Part shown: piece by piece, positions 35,958 through 45,714 of the stretch
Layout: every line of letters starts with the position of its first letter
How positions within the stretch are numbered: position 1 is the first letter of the stretch
Assembly: GCF_000759675.1 (NCBI RefSeq)
Contig: NZ_BAWM01000021.1
Location: 62,001-126,000, forward strand
DNA length: 64,000 nt
Source: Neobacillus niacini
GTDB taxonomy: Bacteria > Bacillota > Bacilli > Bacillales > Cytobacillaceae
Reading direction: 5' to 3'
The notes under the pieces: model-generated
The model's database searches: none
Seen by the model: only the letters and a program-made list of their open reading frames with translations
What the model was told of the DNA's origin: nothing
Made by a program: the position numbers and the translations under genes

Positions 35958-36889
35958 ACCTTCTTATTACAGGGGCATATCAATACTCAGATGCCCAATT
36001 AAATCAGTTGGCTGCCTTAAATTATGACATAACATATGTTCAGGATGAGAGAGTGACGCTTACTATTGATGTTTCGAAGTTTGACGTAGTAGTTTGTAAT
36101 AGTTTGTTTCTTTATAATGATATAAAGGAATTCACAAACTTGAGATTTATTCAGCTAACCAGTACTGGATTAGATAGGGCCCCACTTGAAAATATTAAAG
36201 AAAATAAAATCCAACTTGCAAATGCCAGGGGCGTGTACAGCATTCCAATTGCCGAGTGGGTGATTCTTAAAATTCTAGAACTTTATAAAAATACACGTTT
36301 TTTTGAAATTAATCAGAGAAACTCAGTTTGGAAGAAAAGCAGGGAGCTGTTAGAATTATATGGTAAAACTATAGGGATTATCGGTACTGGAAGTATAGGG
36401 GTTGAAATTGCAAAAAGAGTTAAGGCGTTTGGGTGTAATGTGCTAGGTCTCAATACAAGTGGTACAAAAAAGGAATTCTTTGATAAATGTATGCAAAGCA
36501 GCAGCTTATATGAGTTTGTCAAACAGTGCGATATTATAGTTTTAACTTTGCCACTTACCGACAAAACGCAAAATTTAATTAATTCTGAAGTTTTACGTTC
36601 TATGAAAGATGGTGCTATATTAATAAATGTTTCTCGTGGAGAAATCGTTAATGAGGAGGACCTTATTAAGTATATCGAAACAGGAAAACTCAGGGGAGTT
36701 GCACTTGATGTCTTTTCAGAAGAACCATTGCCCAATAAAAGCCCTCTTTGGGAATGCCCTAACGTAATACTAACACCACATAATTCTTTTATTTCAGATA
36801 ATGTATCTAGTAGAATGTTTAACTTAATATATGATAATTTAAGTAGATTTAGAGAGAATAAACCCTTAAATAACTATGTTAATATATAA
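35954..36889 (+). CDS. D-2-hydroxyacid dehydrogenase
   Basis: The 311-residue protein has the NAD-binding GKTIGIIGTGSIGVEIAKRV, the catalytic Arg region INVSRGEIVNEEDL, the Glu region VALDVFSEEPL and the His in LTPHNSFI. This is the D-specific 2-hydroxyacid dehydrogenase fold, reducing 2-oxoacids with NAD(P)H. Combined with the aldolase next to it, it could reduce a 4-hydroxy-2-oxo acid. It overlaps the acyltransferase stop (ATGA). Confidence 0.88.
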   Translation: MNLLITGAYQYSDAQLNQLAALNYDITYVQDERVTLTIDVSKFDVVVCNSLFLYNDIKEFTNLRFIQLTSTGLDRAPLENIKENKIQLANARGVYSIPIAEWVILKILELYKNTRFFEINQRNSVWKKSRELLELYGKTIGIIGTGSIGVEIAKRVKAFGCNVLGLNTSGTKKEFFDKCMQSSSLYEFVKQCDIIVLTLPLTDKTQNLINSEVLRSMKDGAILINVSRGEIVNEEDLIKYIETGKLRGVALDVFSEEPLPNKSPLWECPNVILTPHNSFISDNVSSRMFNLIYDNLSRFRENKPLNNYVNI

Positions 36890-36912
36890 CGAAAAGAGGT
36901 TAAGAACAAATA

Positions 36913-37740
36913 ATGCCTATGAAACTCATGTTTATTACAAATGATATTAATATAGCCGAAGCTGCTCAAGACGCTGAAGTAGATCGTATTTTTATAGATT
37001 AAGAAAGAATCGGAAAGATTGAGCGTAAGGGCATTTAGACACGGTGATATCTTTTCATGACATTAATGATGTAACCAAGATACGTTCGGTTCTAAACAGA
37101 TCTGACTTGTTAGTCAGAGTTAATCCTATAAATGAAGATTCAGAATATGAGATTAAGGAAGTTATTACTAGAGGTGCAGATATCGTGATGCTCCCAATGT
37201 TTAAAACTCCTCAAGAGGTAACGTCATTTATTAAATATGTGTAAGGCAAGAACATGTTTACTATTAGAAACGACACAAGCTTTAGCTCGTATTGATGAAA
37301 TACTCGATGTAGATGGAATAGATGAAATACACATCGGTCTTAATGATTTACATTTAGTTATGGGTCTCGATTTTATGTTCGAATTATTAAGTGGTGGAAT
37401 AGTTGAGTACATCTGCAATAAAATATGGGCAAGAGGAATAGAGTATGGCTTTGGTGGCATCGCAAAACCAGGGCAGGGTATTCTACCTGCTGAGAAAATA
37501 TTAACTGAACATTATAGGCTAGGTTCACAAATGTTAATCCTTTCACGAAGCTTTATCAACCTTAAAGAATTTAACGATCCTGCAGAAATTCAAAAGATAA
37601 TAAATGATGGAGTAAGTGAAATAAGAGATTTCGAAGAAAAAATACTAAAATATGATAATGAAAAATTAGAAATAAATAGACAAAACTTAGTAAATATTGT
37701 TAACAATATATGCAATAAAATTCCTCTAAAATCAAGGTGA
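36913..37740 (+). pseudogene. Decayed HpcH/HpaI aldolase paralogue
   Basis: From ATG 36913 the reading frame follows the intact aldolase at 34144 closely (MPMKLMFITND, FID) but carries a stop TAA at 37000-37002 where the intact gene has a Leu codon. A one-base loss near 37035 shifts the frame, and another shift near 37243 (GTGTAAGG) splits the rest, which continues as KARTCLLLETTQALARID to the C-terminus. At least three lesions are visible. It likely arose by tandem duplication of the aldolase, then decayed. Confidence 0.85.
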
Positions 37741-37748
37741 ATGACAAA

Positions 37749-38960
37749 ATGAAGGATATCTTATTAGTTACAAATTATGCACAATTTCCTGGGGAGACTG
37801 GTAATAGTAGATATACTTATCTTGCTGAAAAACTAGTCCAGAGAGGTTTTGCTGTAGAAATTATTGCTTCTACTTTCTATCATAAAACGAAAAAACAACG
37901 AACTTTCTCAGGAACTGATTTGAAAGGTTTAGTTTATAAAACAACATTAATATATGAACCTGGATACTCTAAAAATATTAGTTTGAAAAGGCTATATAGT
38001 AATGAAGTAATAGCGAATAATATTATAAAATATTTGAAAGCCCGTAAAAAACCGGATTTAATATACTGTCCATTTCCCCCAATATCGATTGGGCGAAGAG
38101 TCGAAAAATTTGCAAAAAAATATAATATTCCTTTTGTTATTGATATTCAGGATTTATGGCCTGAAGCATTTAGAATGGTATTTAATATACCAATAATAAG
38201 TGATCTTGTTTTTAAGCCTATGGAATTAACTGCTAATAAAATCTTTAAAAATGCAGATGCTATTGTAGCAGTATCTGAAACATATGTAAATAGAGGATTA
38301 AGTGTAAATAAATCCCTAAACGAAGGATTAAGTGTGTTTTTGGGTACTGACTTAAAAAAGTTTGATTCTGTAGAAAATGAATCTAATTTAATTATTAAAC
38401 CCAAAAGTGAAATTTGGGTAGGATATATAGGCACTTTGGGAACAAGCTACGATATTAATGTTGTTTCTAAAGCAATCAAACTACTCAATGATAGAGGTAT
38501 AAATAATATAAAGTTTATTGTCATAGGTGACGGACCAAAACGTGAAGAATTTGAAGAATGTGCCAGAAATCTAAATATTAGACATGAATTTACTGGGATG
38601 CTTTCATACGAGGATATGATTAAAATGTTAGTATTATGTGACATTGCTGTCAATCCAATCGTTAAGGGAGGAGCTTCAAGTATAATCAATAAAGTGGGCG
38701 ACTATGCTGCTGCTGGTCTTGCGGTTTTAAATACACAAGAAAGTAACGAATACAGAAATTTAGTGGAACAGTACAATGTCGGACTTAATTCTCCACCAGG
38801 TGACATTCTAACTCTTGCTGATAACATGTTAATACTTTATAACAATCCTAATATGAGAGTTCAAATGGGGAAAAATAATAGAGTAATTGCGGAAAAATAT
38901 TTTGATAGAAGTGTAACATATTTAAAAATAGTTGATTTGATTTCAAATATGATTGATTGA
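37749..38960 (+). CDS. Family 4 glycosyltransferase (WbuB-like)
   Basis: A 403-residue GT-B enzyme with N-terminal NSRYTYLAEKLVQRGFAVEI, DIQDLWPEAFRMVF, and C-terminal VGYIGTLGTSYDI, IVIGDGPKREEFEE and a donor-site VKGGASSIINKVGDYAAAGL (first 20 residues shown in parts). The Glu of the ExxxxxxE donor motif is replaced in part but the overall plan is clear. It adds an internal sugar to the repeat unit. ATG 37749 is eight bases after AAGGTGA. Confidence 0.85.
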   Translation: MKDILLVTNYAQFPGETGNSRYTYLAEKLVQRGFAVEIIASTFYHKTKKQRTFSGTDLKGLVYKTTLIYEPGYSKNISLKRLYSNEVIANNIIKYLKARKKPDLIYCPFPPISIGRRVEKFAKKYNIPFVIDIQDLWPEAFRMVFNIPIISDLVFKPMELTANKIFKNADAIVAVSETYVNRGLSVNKSLNEGLSVFLGTDLKKFDSVENESNLIIKPKSEIWVGYIGTLGTSYDINVVSKAIKLLNDRGINNIKFIVIGDGPKREEFEECARNLNIRHEFTGMLSYEDMIKMLVLCDIAVNPIVKGGASSIINKVGDYAAAGLAVLNTQESNEYRNLVEQYNVGLNSPPGDILTLADNMLILYNNPNMRVQMGKNNRVIAEKYFDRSVTYLKIVDLISNMID

Positions 38961-39227
38961 ATTATAAAAAATATCTTTTAAAAAAATTTATGAAAGATTG
39001 TGATTAAGGCTCTTTTAGAAATGAGTAATAAAAATGAGTCTAAAAAATCATACTTCTTAGAAATTATAAATAACTAAAAAAAATGGGAAGAATTTTTTAA
39101 AAAAAGGTGTTTTTACGTTTGAATAAAAATTCAGGTTCCTTTTATTTACAAAGTAATTATTAGTAAAATTTATTCAGTATATTGACCAACACCTTATTTC
39201 CAATAAACATTGAATGGAAGAATGCTT

Positions 39228-40025
39228 ATGAAAATAGAAGTGCTTGTTTCAACAATGAATCAAAAAGATATGTCACTTGTCAAAAAAATGAGCATAAAAA
39301 CAGATACTTTAATTATAAATCAATGCAATAATGTGGAGAATAAAGAAGTACTAATAAATGGAAATAAGATTAGATGTTTATCATATAATGAACGGGGATT
39401 AAGTAAAAGTCGAAATCGTGCAATAGAAAACGCATCAGGTGAAATATGTATTATTGCAGATGATGACGTAGTATATCATAACAATTATGAGAAAGTTATT
39501 TATGAAACATATAAGAAATATCAGGATGTTGATATAATAGCATTTCAGGTTCCTACTACTAATAAAAAACGTTCAAAAAAATATGGTGATAAAATTAAAA
39601 ACATCAATTTTATAAACAGCATGAAAATAGCTTCTTTTGAAATAACATTTAAACGACATAGTATAATTAAAGCCGGTGTTAAATTTGATGAATTGTTTGG
39701 AGCGGGATCTCAACATTATCGCATGGGAGAAGAAAATATTTTCTTAATGGAATGCTTAAGAAAAGGGCTAAAAATACTATATGTACCCTATGAAATAGGT
39801 TTAGTATCTCATGAAGAATCAACTTGGTTCAATGGGTTTAACGAAAAATATTTTTTCGATAAAGGGGCCTGTTTTTATGCTATGTCTAGAATATTTTCAA
39901 CAATGCTTATAATACAATTTGCAATAAGAAAATATCAATTATACAGTAAAGAAATAAGCTTTTTAAATGCTATAAAGCATATGTTAAAAGGTTTAGATGA
40001 TTATAAATCGTATTGTAAAAGGTAA
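39228..40025 (+). CDS. Family 2 glycosyltransferase
   Basis: About 265 residues with an N-terminal MKIEVLVSTMNQKD, GLSKSRNRAIENA and the metal-binding IIADDDVVYH (DDD), plus GAGSQHYRMGEENIFLMECL in the acceptor domain. It lacks membrane segments, so it is a cytoplasmic repeat-unit transferase. GGAAG is eight bases before ATG 39228; upstream in-frame starts have no ribosome site. The 267 bases before it are AT-rich without a gene. Confidence 0.8.
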   Translation: MKIEVLVSTMNQKDMSLVKKMSIKTDTLIINQCNNVENKEVLINGNKIRCLSYNERGLSKSRNRAIENASGEICIIADDDVVYHNNYEKVIYETYKKYQDVDIIAFQVPTTNKKRSKKYGDKIKNINFINSMKIASFEITFKRHSIIKAGVKFDELFGAGSQHYRMGEENIFLMECLRKGLKILYVPYEIGLVSHEESTWFNGFNEKYFFDKGACFYAMSRIFSTMLIIQFAIRKYQLYSKEISFLNAIKHMLKGLDDYKSYCKR

Positions 40026-40248
40026 ATTGCATTAATTCAGTGTAGTTTTTGAAAAGACTTTATTACAAATGACAATCAGGTATTATGGTATCTATAGTAA
40101 AAAACACTGGAAACCCATTAGAATATAAAAATGCTATTATATTATAGGGTAATATAAATAATTTTTTACTGTATTATTTAATATTAGTCAAATGTTACTT
40201 ATAAATGGTTAAGTGATGGATTTCATAAAATTAAGAGAGGCAAACGTA

Positions 40249-41520
40249 ATGTTACAAAATAATAAAGTGAAACTAACTCAAAAAAGTGCGATTGAAAGAT
40301 ATGATAAGTTATTAACTTTTTCATTTTGTCTTTTAGCACTAGTTTACCCCTACTTAAAACATATTAATCCAAATACAAGTTTTGCACTATTTAATGCAAT
40401 TGTTTCTTTGTTTCCTTTTATATTTATATGGTTTAATACAAAAATTCCATATCATAGAAATTTTGATATGATAAGTCTTGTCGTTATTTTATCTGTTTTT
40501 TTAAAGTTGAGTACCTTCTTCCTAAATTTTGAACATTTAGTGGGTGAAGCTTTATTACTTCAATTAGTACACGATACGATTAGTATTTTAAATCTTATAT
40601 TTATCTATTTTATATTTAGAAACATAAGAGATCAGTACGGCTTGTTAAAAAGAATTCATATATATGTACTTATTTTTGCGGTTCTTTTTTCCATCTATAA
40701 TATAGTCGAAAATTATTCTTATCTATCATCTATTTCCTCTTTTGAGGCAAGATACCTGATAAACTTTAGCTCCTATTTTACAAATGTAAATGGTTTTGGA
40801 CTATTCTTATTTTTGTCTTTAATAGCTGGAACCTATGCGCTAGTTGATGAAATTAGGTTTAAAAGAAAACCTAATTTCAAAACGGCAATAATTTTAATAG
40901 CTATTTTGTTTATTGCAATGAATTTGGTTTTAACCTTCTCAAGAACGGCAATTCTTTCATCAATTATATTTTTTGTCATTTTTACTACACTTAAAAATAG
41001 GCGAATTCATGGGATGTTTATTATATTAGCATTACTAGGTGCTTCATATTTTATAATTCAAATCGATGGGATCTCACGTTTTATTGATGAATATATAATT
41101 AAGGCCGATCAAGGGATTTCCGGTAGGGATCTCATATGGTATTATGGATTGCAATTGCTATCAGACAAACCACTGTTTGGATATGGAACAATGTATGGAA
41201 GTAGTTTAATTGAGGAATATGCAGGTGTTTCGGGGTACCATAATATGTTTCTTCAAGCCGCAATTGATGGAGGTTTGTTTTGGTTTGTTTTCACCTGTGT
41301 ATTTATCCTATATTCATTAAAAATTGCTATTCAAGTATATAAAGGAAACTCAAAATATGGTGCATTGGCTATAGCTAGCATTGTATCGATTTTTGCATAC
41401 GGGATGTTTGAGGGCGAGAAACTTTTTGGTTTTGGATTATTTAGCAATATGTTAACAACATATGGGATTGTTTTGCCGTTAGTCTTAAGAAAACATAAAT
41501 TTGTGAGGCAGGAAAAATGA
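40249..41520 (+). CDS. O-antigen ligase/polymerase-like membrane protein (Wzy)
   Basis: A 423-residue protein with about eleven membrane segments and the central periplasmic-loop pattern LIWYYGLQLLSDKPLFGYG, followed by SGYHNMFLQAAIDGGLF, the PF04932-like Wzy/WaaL signature. It polymerises repeat units on the outer face of the membrane. I start at ATG 40249 after AGAGAGG. It overlaps the next glycosyltransferase by ATGA. Confidence 0.88.
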   Translation: MLQNNKVKLTQKSAIERYDKLLTFSFCLLALVYPYLKHINPNTSFALFNAIVSLFPFIFIWFNTKIPYHRNFDMISLVVILSVFLKLSTFFLNFEHLVGEALLLQLVHDTISILNLIFIYFIFRNIRDQYGLLKRIHIYVLIFAVLFSIYNIVENYSYLSSISSFEARYLINFSSYFTNVNGFGLFLFLSLIAGTYALVDEIRFKRKPNFKTAIILIAILFIAMNLVLTFSRTAILSSIIFFVIFTTLKNRRIHGMFIILALLGASYFIIQIDGISRFIDEYIIKADQGISGRDLIWYYGLQLLSDKPLFGYGTMYGSSLIEEYAGVSGYHNMFLQAAIDGGLFWFVFTCVFILYSLKIAIQVYKGNSKYGALAIASIVSIFAYGMFEGEKLFGFGLFSNMLTTYGIVLPLVLRKHKFVRQEK

Positions 41521-42590
41521 ATGATACAAAAATAAGTGTAATTATACCAGTGTACAATGCACAAAATACATTAGAAAAATGTGTGGAAAGTATTCTAAAT
41601 GTAATTCAAGATACTGACGAAATAATAATTATAGATGATATGTCAAATGATAACTCTAAAGAAGTTATAATGAAATTAGAGAATTCTGACAAAAGAATAG
41701 TATCATTACTAAAAAAGTTAAACGAAGGTGTATCTGCTGCTCGAAATGATGGTTTTAAACTTTCGACGGGTAGATATGTTTGTTTTGTTGATTCGGATGA
41801 TTACTGGGATAATGACATGAAGGATGTATTAGGATTGGCAAGAATAAAAGAAAATGACCTTATATGTTATGGTTTAACATATGAATTTCCTAATAATGAT
41901 TATACTTTATTATCACAGCCTACTATTTGTGGTTTATTTAATGACAAAAGCAGCATCTCTGGTGCCTTATTAGAATATGATTCCAAAAGATTATTAGAAT
42001 CTCCTTGTAATAAAATATATTCAAAAAAAATTATAGATCAACATAATATTAGATTTCCAATAGGTGTAAGTAATTTAGAAGATTTTGAGTTTAATTGTAA
42101 ATTTATAGTACAGTGTCGAAATATTTATATATCACATTATGCAAGTTATCACTACGTTTTTTTTGATAATATTACTCTTAGTTCAAAATACAAACCTGAT
42201 ATGTTAAATGCATATGAAAATATTTCAAAGTTAAGAGTAGAGATGTTTTCTGCCTTCGGCTATAACAAAGTTGTTGAAACACATTGTATTTCAAAACAAC
42301 GAGATTATCTTATACTTTGTTTAAGCAACTTATATAGAGAAGATAGCCCCCTTTCAAGAAAGGAACGTATAAATGAAGTAAATAGAATAAAAAGTATTGG
42401 GAGGGTAAAAAGAGTATTCGATTCAAAAGAAGGTGTAAGAAGTTTATATACAAAAATTTTGACAAAAGTAATAAACCGTAAGAGCATTGTATTAATTGAT
42501 ACTACTTGTAAACTAATGTATATAATGCGCTATGTCGGGAAGGGAATTTATACAAAACACATACGGAAAGTCACATCTACTTTTAGATAA
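41517..42590 (+). CDS. Family 2 glycosyltransferase (EpsJ-like)
   Basis: The 357 residues start ISVIIPVYNAQNTLEKCVE, with IIIIDDMSNDNSKE and the metal site VCFVDSDDYWDND, the classic GT-A signature. Helical C-terminal half without membrane segments. It extends the repeat unit. Start by overlap with the polymerase stop. Confidence 0.9.
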   Translation: MNDTKISVIIPVYNAQNTLEKCVESILNVIQDTDEIIIIDDMSNDNSKEVIMKLENSDKRIVSLLKKLNEGVSAARNDGFKLSTGRYVCFVDSDDYWDNDMKDVLGLARIKENDLICYGLTYEFPNNDYTLLSQPTICGLFNDKSSISGALLEYDSKRLLESPCNKIYSKKIIDQHNIRFPIGVSNLEDFEFNCKFIVQCRNIYISHYASYHYVFFDNITLSSKYKPDMLNAYENISKLRVEMFSAFGYNKVVETHCISKQRDYLILCLSNLYREDSPLSRKERINEVNRIKSIGRVKRVFDSKEGVRSLYTKILTKVINRKSIVLIDTTCKLMYIMRYVGKGIYTKHIRKVTSTFR

Positions 42591-43021
42591 TATAAACAAG
42601 ATTTACATTCATAAATTGAAACGCACCATTATAACTACCGTAACGGTTCAAACAAAGTGGGACAAATTTTGATTGAATCCCACAACTTCTCCTTCTACCA
42701 CGGTTATTGTAGTGCAATGAAGTGAGTATCCATTTAATAGATTTGAATATATTATCTTTGTAGTACAACATGGTACGCCATACCAGAATACGTTTTTCCC
42801 TTCACTATTTTTCTTGAGCCCATATGCAGACTTATTGGCATTTCAATGTGAATTAATAAACGGCTAATAAATTGTCTATTTGGGCTAGTAAAATACAAAA
42901 TGTCTAATATGTACTAAATTAGTATAATAAATATCATAAAGGTTGTAAAAAAATAGCATAAAATGCTTAAGCTGATAGAAGATTTAATCTCCACATATTA
43001 GATAAAAGAAGAGGCAATAAC
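42591..43021. other. Non-coding gap within the polysaccharide cluster
   Basis: The 431 bases between the glycosyltransferase and the flippase show no frame I can support on the plus strand. A short minus-strand frame at 42583-42771 has no ribosome site and no recognisable family. The stretch may be a degenerate remnant of an excised gene, or a promoter region for the flippase. Confidence 0.5.
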
Positions 43022-44443
43022 GTGAACAATAAATTCAAAAAATTCTTTCGTAACTTTTCTTATACTTTTATTGCTAATAGCTTGTCAATAATTATTTCCA
43101 CAGTTTTAATCGTGCTTGTGCCCAGGTTTGTTGGTGTTGATGATTACGGATATTGGCAGTTATATCTTTTTTATACATCATATATATCATATATGTCATT
43201 AGGTTTAACAGATGGAGCTTATTTACGCTATGGGGGACATGAATATAGTGATTTGTATAAACCCGTTTTCGTATCTCAATATTGGTTTCTAGTTATATTC
43301 GATATTGTCATAAATACTTCAATTGCATTATTGTATAGTTCAGTTGCAACAGATACAAGTAAAACTATAGTGATTGTGTTGACTTGTTTAACTGGCGTAT
43401 TAGTAGTTCCCCGTTCCTTGTTAACTTTTATCTTACAGGCTACCAATCGAATTAAAGAATTTTCTATTATATTAATTTTAGAACGTTTAATTTACTTTAT
43501 TTTGGTCATTACATTTTTGCTTATCGGAGTTGAACAATTTGAATACCTAATTGTTGCAGACATTATTGGTAAAATTTTTTCAGTTCTATACTCGTTTTTT
43601 GCATGCAAAGAATTAGTGTTTGGTAAACTTGCATCAATAAAGATAAGTATAAAAGAGACATGGGTAAATATTTCTGTTGGAAGTAAATTATTGTTTGCAA
43701 ATTTTGCAAGTATGCTTATTATTGGTATTATACGATTTTGCATCGAAAAAAAATGGGATATAGAAACCTTTGGAAAAGTATCACTCACATTAAGCATATG
43801 CAATATGTTGATGATGTTTATTAATTCGATCGCAATAGTTTTATTTCCTACCTTACGTCGGACTTCAAAAGAAAATTTACCTGCTATTTACCAAACAATG
43901 AGATCAATGATTACGGTTCCATTACTTGGTTTTTTAATTTTGTATTACCCAGCAAAAGTGATTTTTTCTGCATGGTTACCAAATTATGCAGAAAGCCTAA
44001 CTTATATGGCATTATTATTTCCAATTTGTCTTTATGAAGGTAAAATGCTTTTGTTAATTAACACTTATTTAAAAACTCTTCGGAAAGAAAAATTAATGCT
44101 GGTAATTAATTTAATTACTGTAGGGTTAAGTATAATTATGACATCTTTAAGTGTTTTTATATTGAACAATATAACTTTATCTATTTTAAACATTGTAATT
44201 TTATTGGCGTTTCGTTGTATCATTACGGAATTGTACCTATCAAAAGTGTTAAAAGTTCAAGTAAAGAAAGATATAATACTAGAAATATGTATGACAGTTA
44301 TTTTTATTTTAGTATCGTGGACCTTAACTTTTCCTTTTGCTTTGATTATGTATTTGGCAGCGTATGCGGTATATCTGTTCATAAAGAAGGGTGATATAGT
44401 TTATCTATTAAGAAGTATTAAATCAATTTATAATGCTAGATGA
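43022..44443 (+). CDS. Polysaccharide flippase (Wzx, MATE/MVF-type)
   Basis: A 473-residue protein with about fourteen membrane helices and the Wzx start FKKFFRNFSYTFIANSLSII, VPRFVGVDDYGYWQLYLF and conserved LRRTSKENLP between the middle helices. It moves lipid-linked repeat units to the outer leaflet for Wzy. GTG start after AAGAGG. It is the last gene of the cluster, and a repeat with a strong hairpin follows. Confidence 0.92.
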   Translation: MNNKFKKFFRNFSYTFIANSLSIIISTVLIVLVPRFVGVDDYGYWQLYLFYTSYISYMSLGLTDGAYLRYGGHEYSDLYKPVFVSQYWFLVIFDIVINTSIALLYSSVATDTSKTIVIVLTCLTGVLVVPRSLLTFILQATNRIKEFSIILILERLIYFILVITFLLIGVEQFEYLIVADIIGKIFSVLYSFFACKELVFGKLASIKISIKETWVNISVGSKLLFANFASMLIIGIIRFCIEKKWDIETFGKVSLTLSICNMLMMFINSIAIVLFPTLRRTSKENLPAIYQTMRSMITVPLLGFLILYYPAKVIFSAWLPNYAESLTYMALLFPICLYEGKMLLLINTYLKTLRKEKLMLVINLITVGLSIIMTSLSVFILNNITLSILNIVILLAFRCIITELYLSKVLKVQVKKDIILEICMTVIFILVSWTLTFPFALIMYLAAYAVYLFIKKGDIVYLLRSIKSIYNAR

Positions 44444-44467
44444 TTAAAAGTTTATAAGCAAAATTTG

Positions 44468-44565
44468 GGTGCCTGACATTACGGTCATAAAAGTTGACAC
44501 TATAATATAGTTTCATAAAGGGAACCAAGGCTTTATTAAAATAAGCTTTGGTTCCTTTTCTATTC
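44468..44565. repeat. Left ~95-bp direct repeat of the accessory island
   Basis: The segment starts GGTGCCTGACATTACGGTC and ends AAGCTTTGGTTCCTTTTTC. A diverged copy in the same orientation lies at 54759-54855, sharing GGTGCC, CATT(A/G)CG, AAAAGT.GAC and AAGCTTTGGTTCCTTTTT. The pair brackets the mobile and accessory genes. Confidence 0.7.
44521..44562 (+). terminator. Intrinsic terminator after the polysaccharide cluster
   Basis: GGAACCAAGGCTTTA pairs with ATAAGCTTTGGTTCC around a five-base loop and is followed by TTTTTC. It lies inside the direct repeat. Confidence 0.85.
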
Positions 44566-45132
44566 TCGACTTTTCACCATATCTGCCATATCCTTGATTA
44601 CCAGACTAACATGTCGGAAATTTCATAACTGTAATGGTACAACCAATACCTATGTTACAATCAATAATAAAATTAGCTGAATAGTTACACTGATTACGGC
44701 CTGTTTTTGCTAACTACATTTTGAGCCACTCTGATCATTGGCTCACGATTTCGTAATCAAGGTGGCTCTATTTTAATGAGCAAATACACAGCCTGTTTAT
44801 TGCAAAATAAAAGTGCAGACCTTTGCAAGTAAAAACTGCAGAGTCCTGCACTTTATTTAATAGGTGCACAAAAAAAGACTTGCCAGCCACCCCAAGTCCC
44901 TCTACTGTATAGGTGTCGAATCAATACAGAGTGGAGGATTACGAAAGGATGCTAGCAATTTCTGATTGTTTTTGACACCCATAAATTACCGATAGTTGAC
45001 GGTATTGCCTGTCCGGAAGTAGACGAGTATAATGTCCACGTATAAATCCGGAGAAAGGAAAAGACGCCTCCCATAATGTATAACTGCGCCAACAGCTATA
45101 CGGGAGACGTCCCACTAAAACAACTGTGATTA
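44566..45132. other. Transposon left-end/leader region with hairpins, no gene
   Basis: The 567 bases hold a long stem at 44810-44855 (AAAGTGCAG with CTGCACTTT) and another at 45062-45113 (GACGCCTCCC with GGGAGACGTC), repeated TGTCGA and TGTCCA words, and no supported frame. It precedes the DUF6431/DDE/AAA transposon genes and is probably the left end and leader of that element. Confidence 0.55.
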
Positions 45133-45676
45133 TTGTATCAGATTACAAACTTATTGAAAAGACATCAACTGGAGTTTTTAGTTAGGGGTGCGGGGAGGAT
45201 TCCATCGCCTTGTTGTGGAAAAAGCATGAGTGTTATTGGGACTAGAGATAGGAAATCAAAAGAAAGATCAGGAGAAACGAGAGTTTATAATATTCGACGT
45301 TTAAGATGTGATAATTGTGAATGCATTCATCATGAATTACCGGATTTCTTAGTTCCTTATAAAAGATATGAATCAGAGTGCATTGAGCTGGTTCTTTCGA
45401 ACCCTATTAATCACGATATACCTGCAGATGAATCAACTCTGTATCGTTAAAAGTTTTCTAGATTATTGGGTCGGTTGTCTTATTTCTATCATGCTTCAAA
45501 CTAAACAGGAAAATATCCCTTTGGATTTACCGTCCGAAAGTTCAGAGACCGCACTTCATAGATTAGGACGTCTGGTGGGTAATGCCCCTAGATGGCTGGC
45601 GAGAATTGTCCGGCCTATTGTAAATATTAATTTATGGTTACATACCCGTTCTGCATTTTTGTCCGAAGAGAGTTGA
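45133..45676 (+). pseudogene. Frameshifted DUF6431 transposon-associated protein
   Basis: The first frame shows the DUF6431 pattern: PSPCCGKSMSVIGTRDRKS, then RRLRCDNCECIHHELPDFLV and PYKRY, a zinc-ribbon head. It stops at 45450 after DESTLYR. The rest continues in the next frame (KSFLDYWVG...APRWLARIVRP to 45676). One base has been lost near 45448. DUF6431 genes normally open DDE/AAA transposons of this kind. The start is uncertain because no ribosome site is seen. Confidence 0.8.
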
Positions 45677-45714
45677 TTTACACTCATGATAAACACATTG
45701 AGAGGAGTGTTATC

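Noticed and set aside
42583-42771. Minus-strand frame as a gene between the glycosyltransferase and flippase
   Set aside because: No ribosome site, overlaps the previous gene, and no family resemblance.
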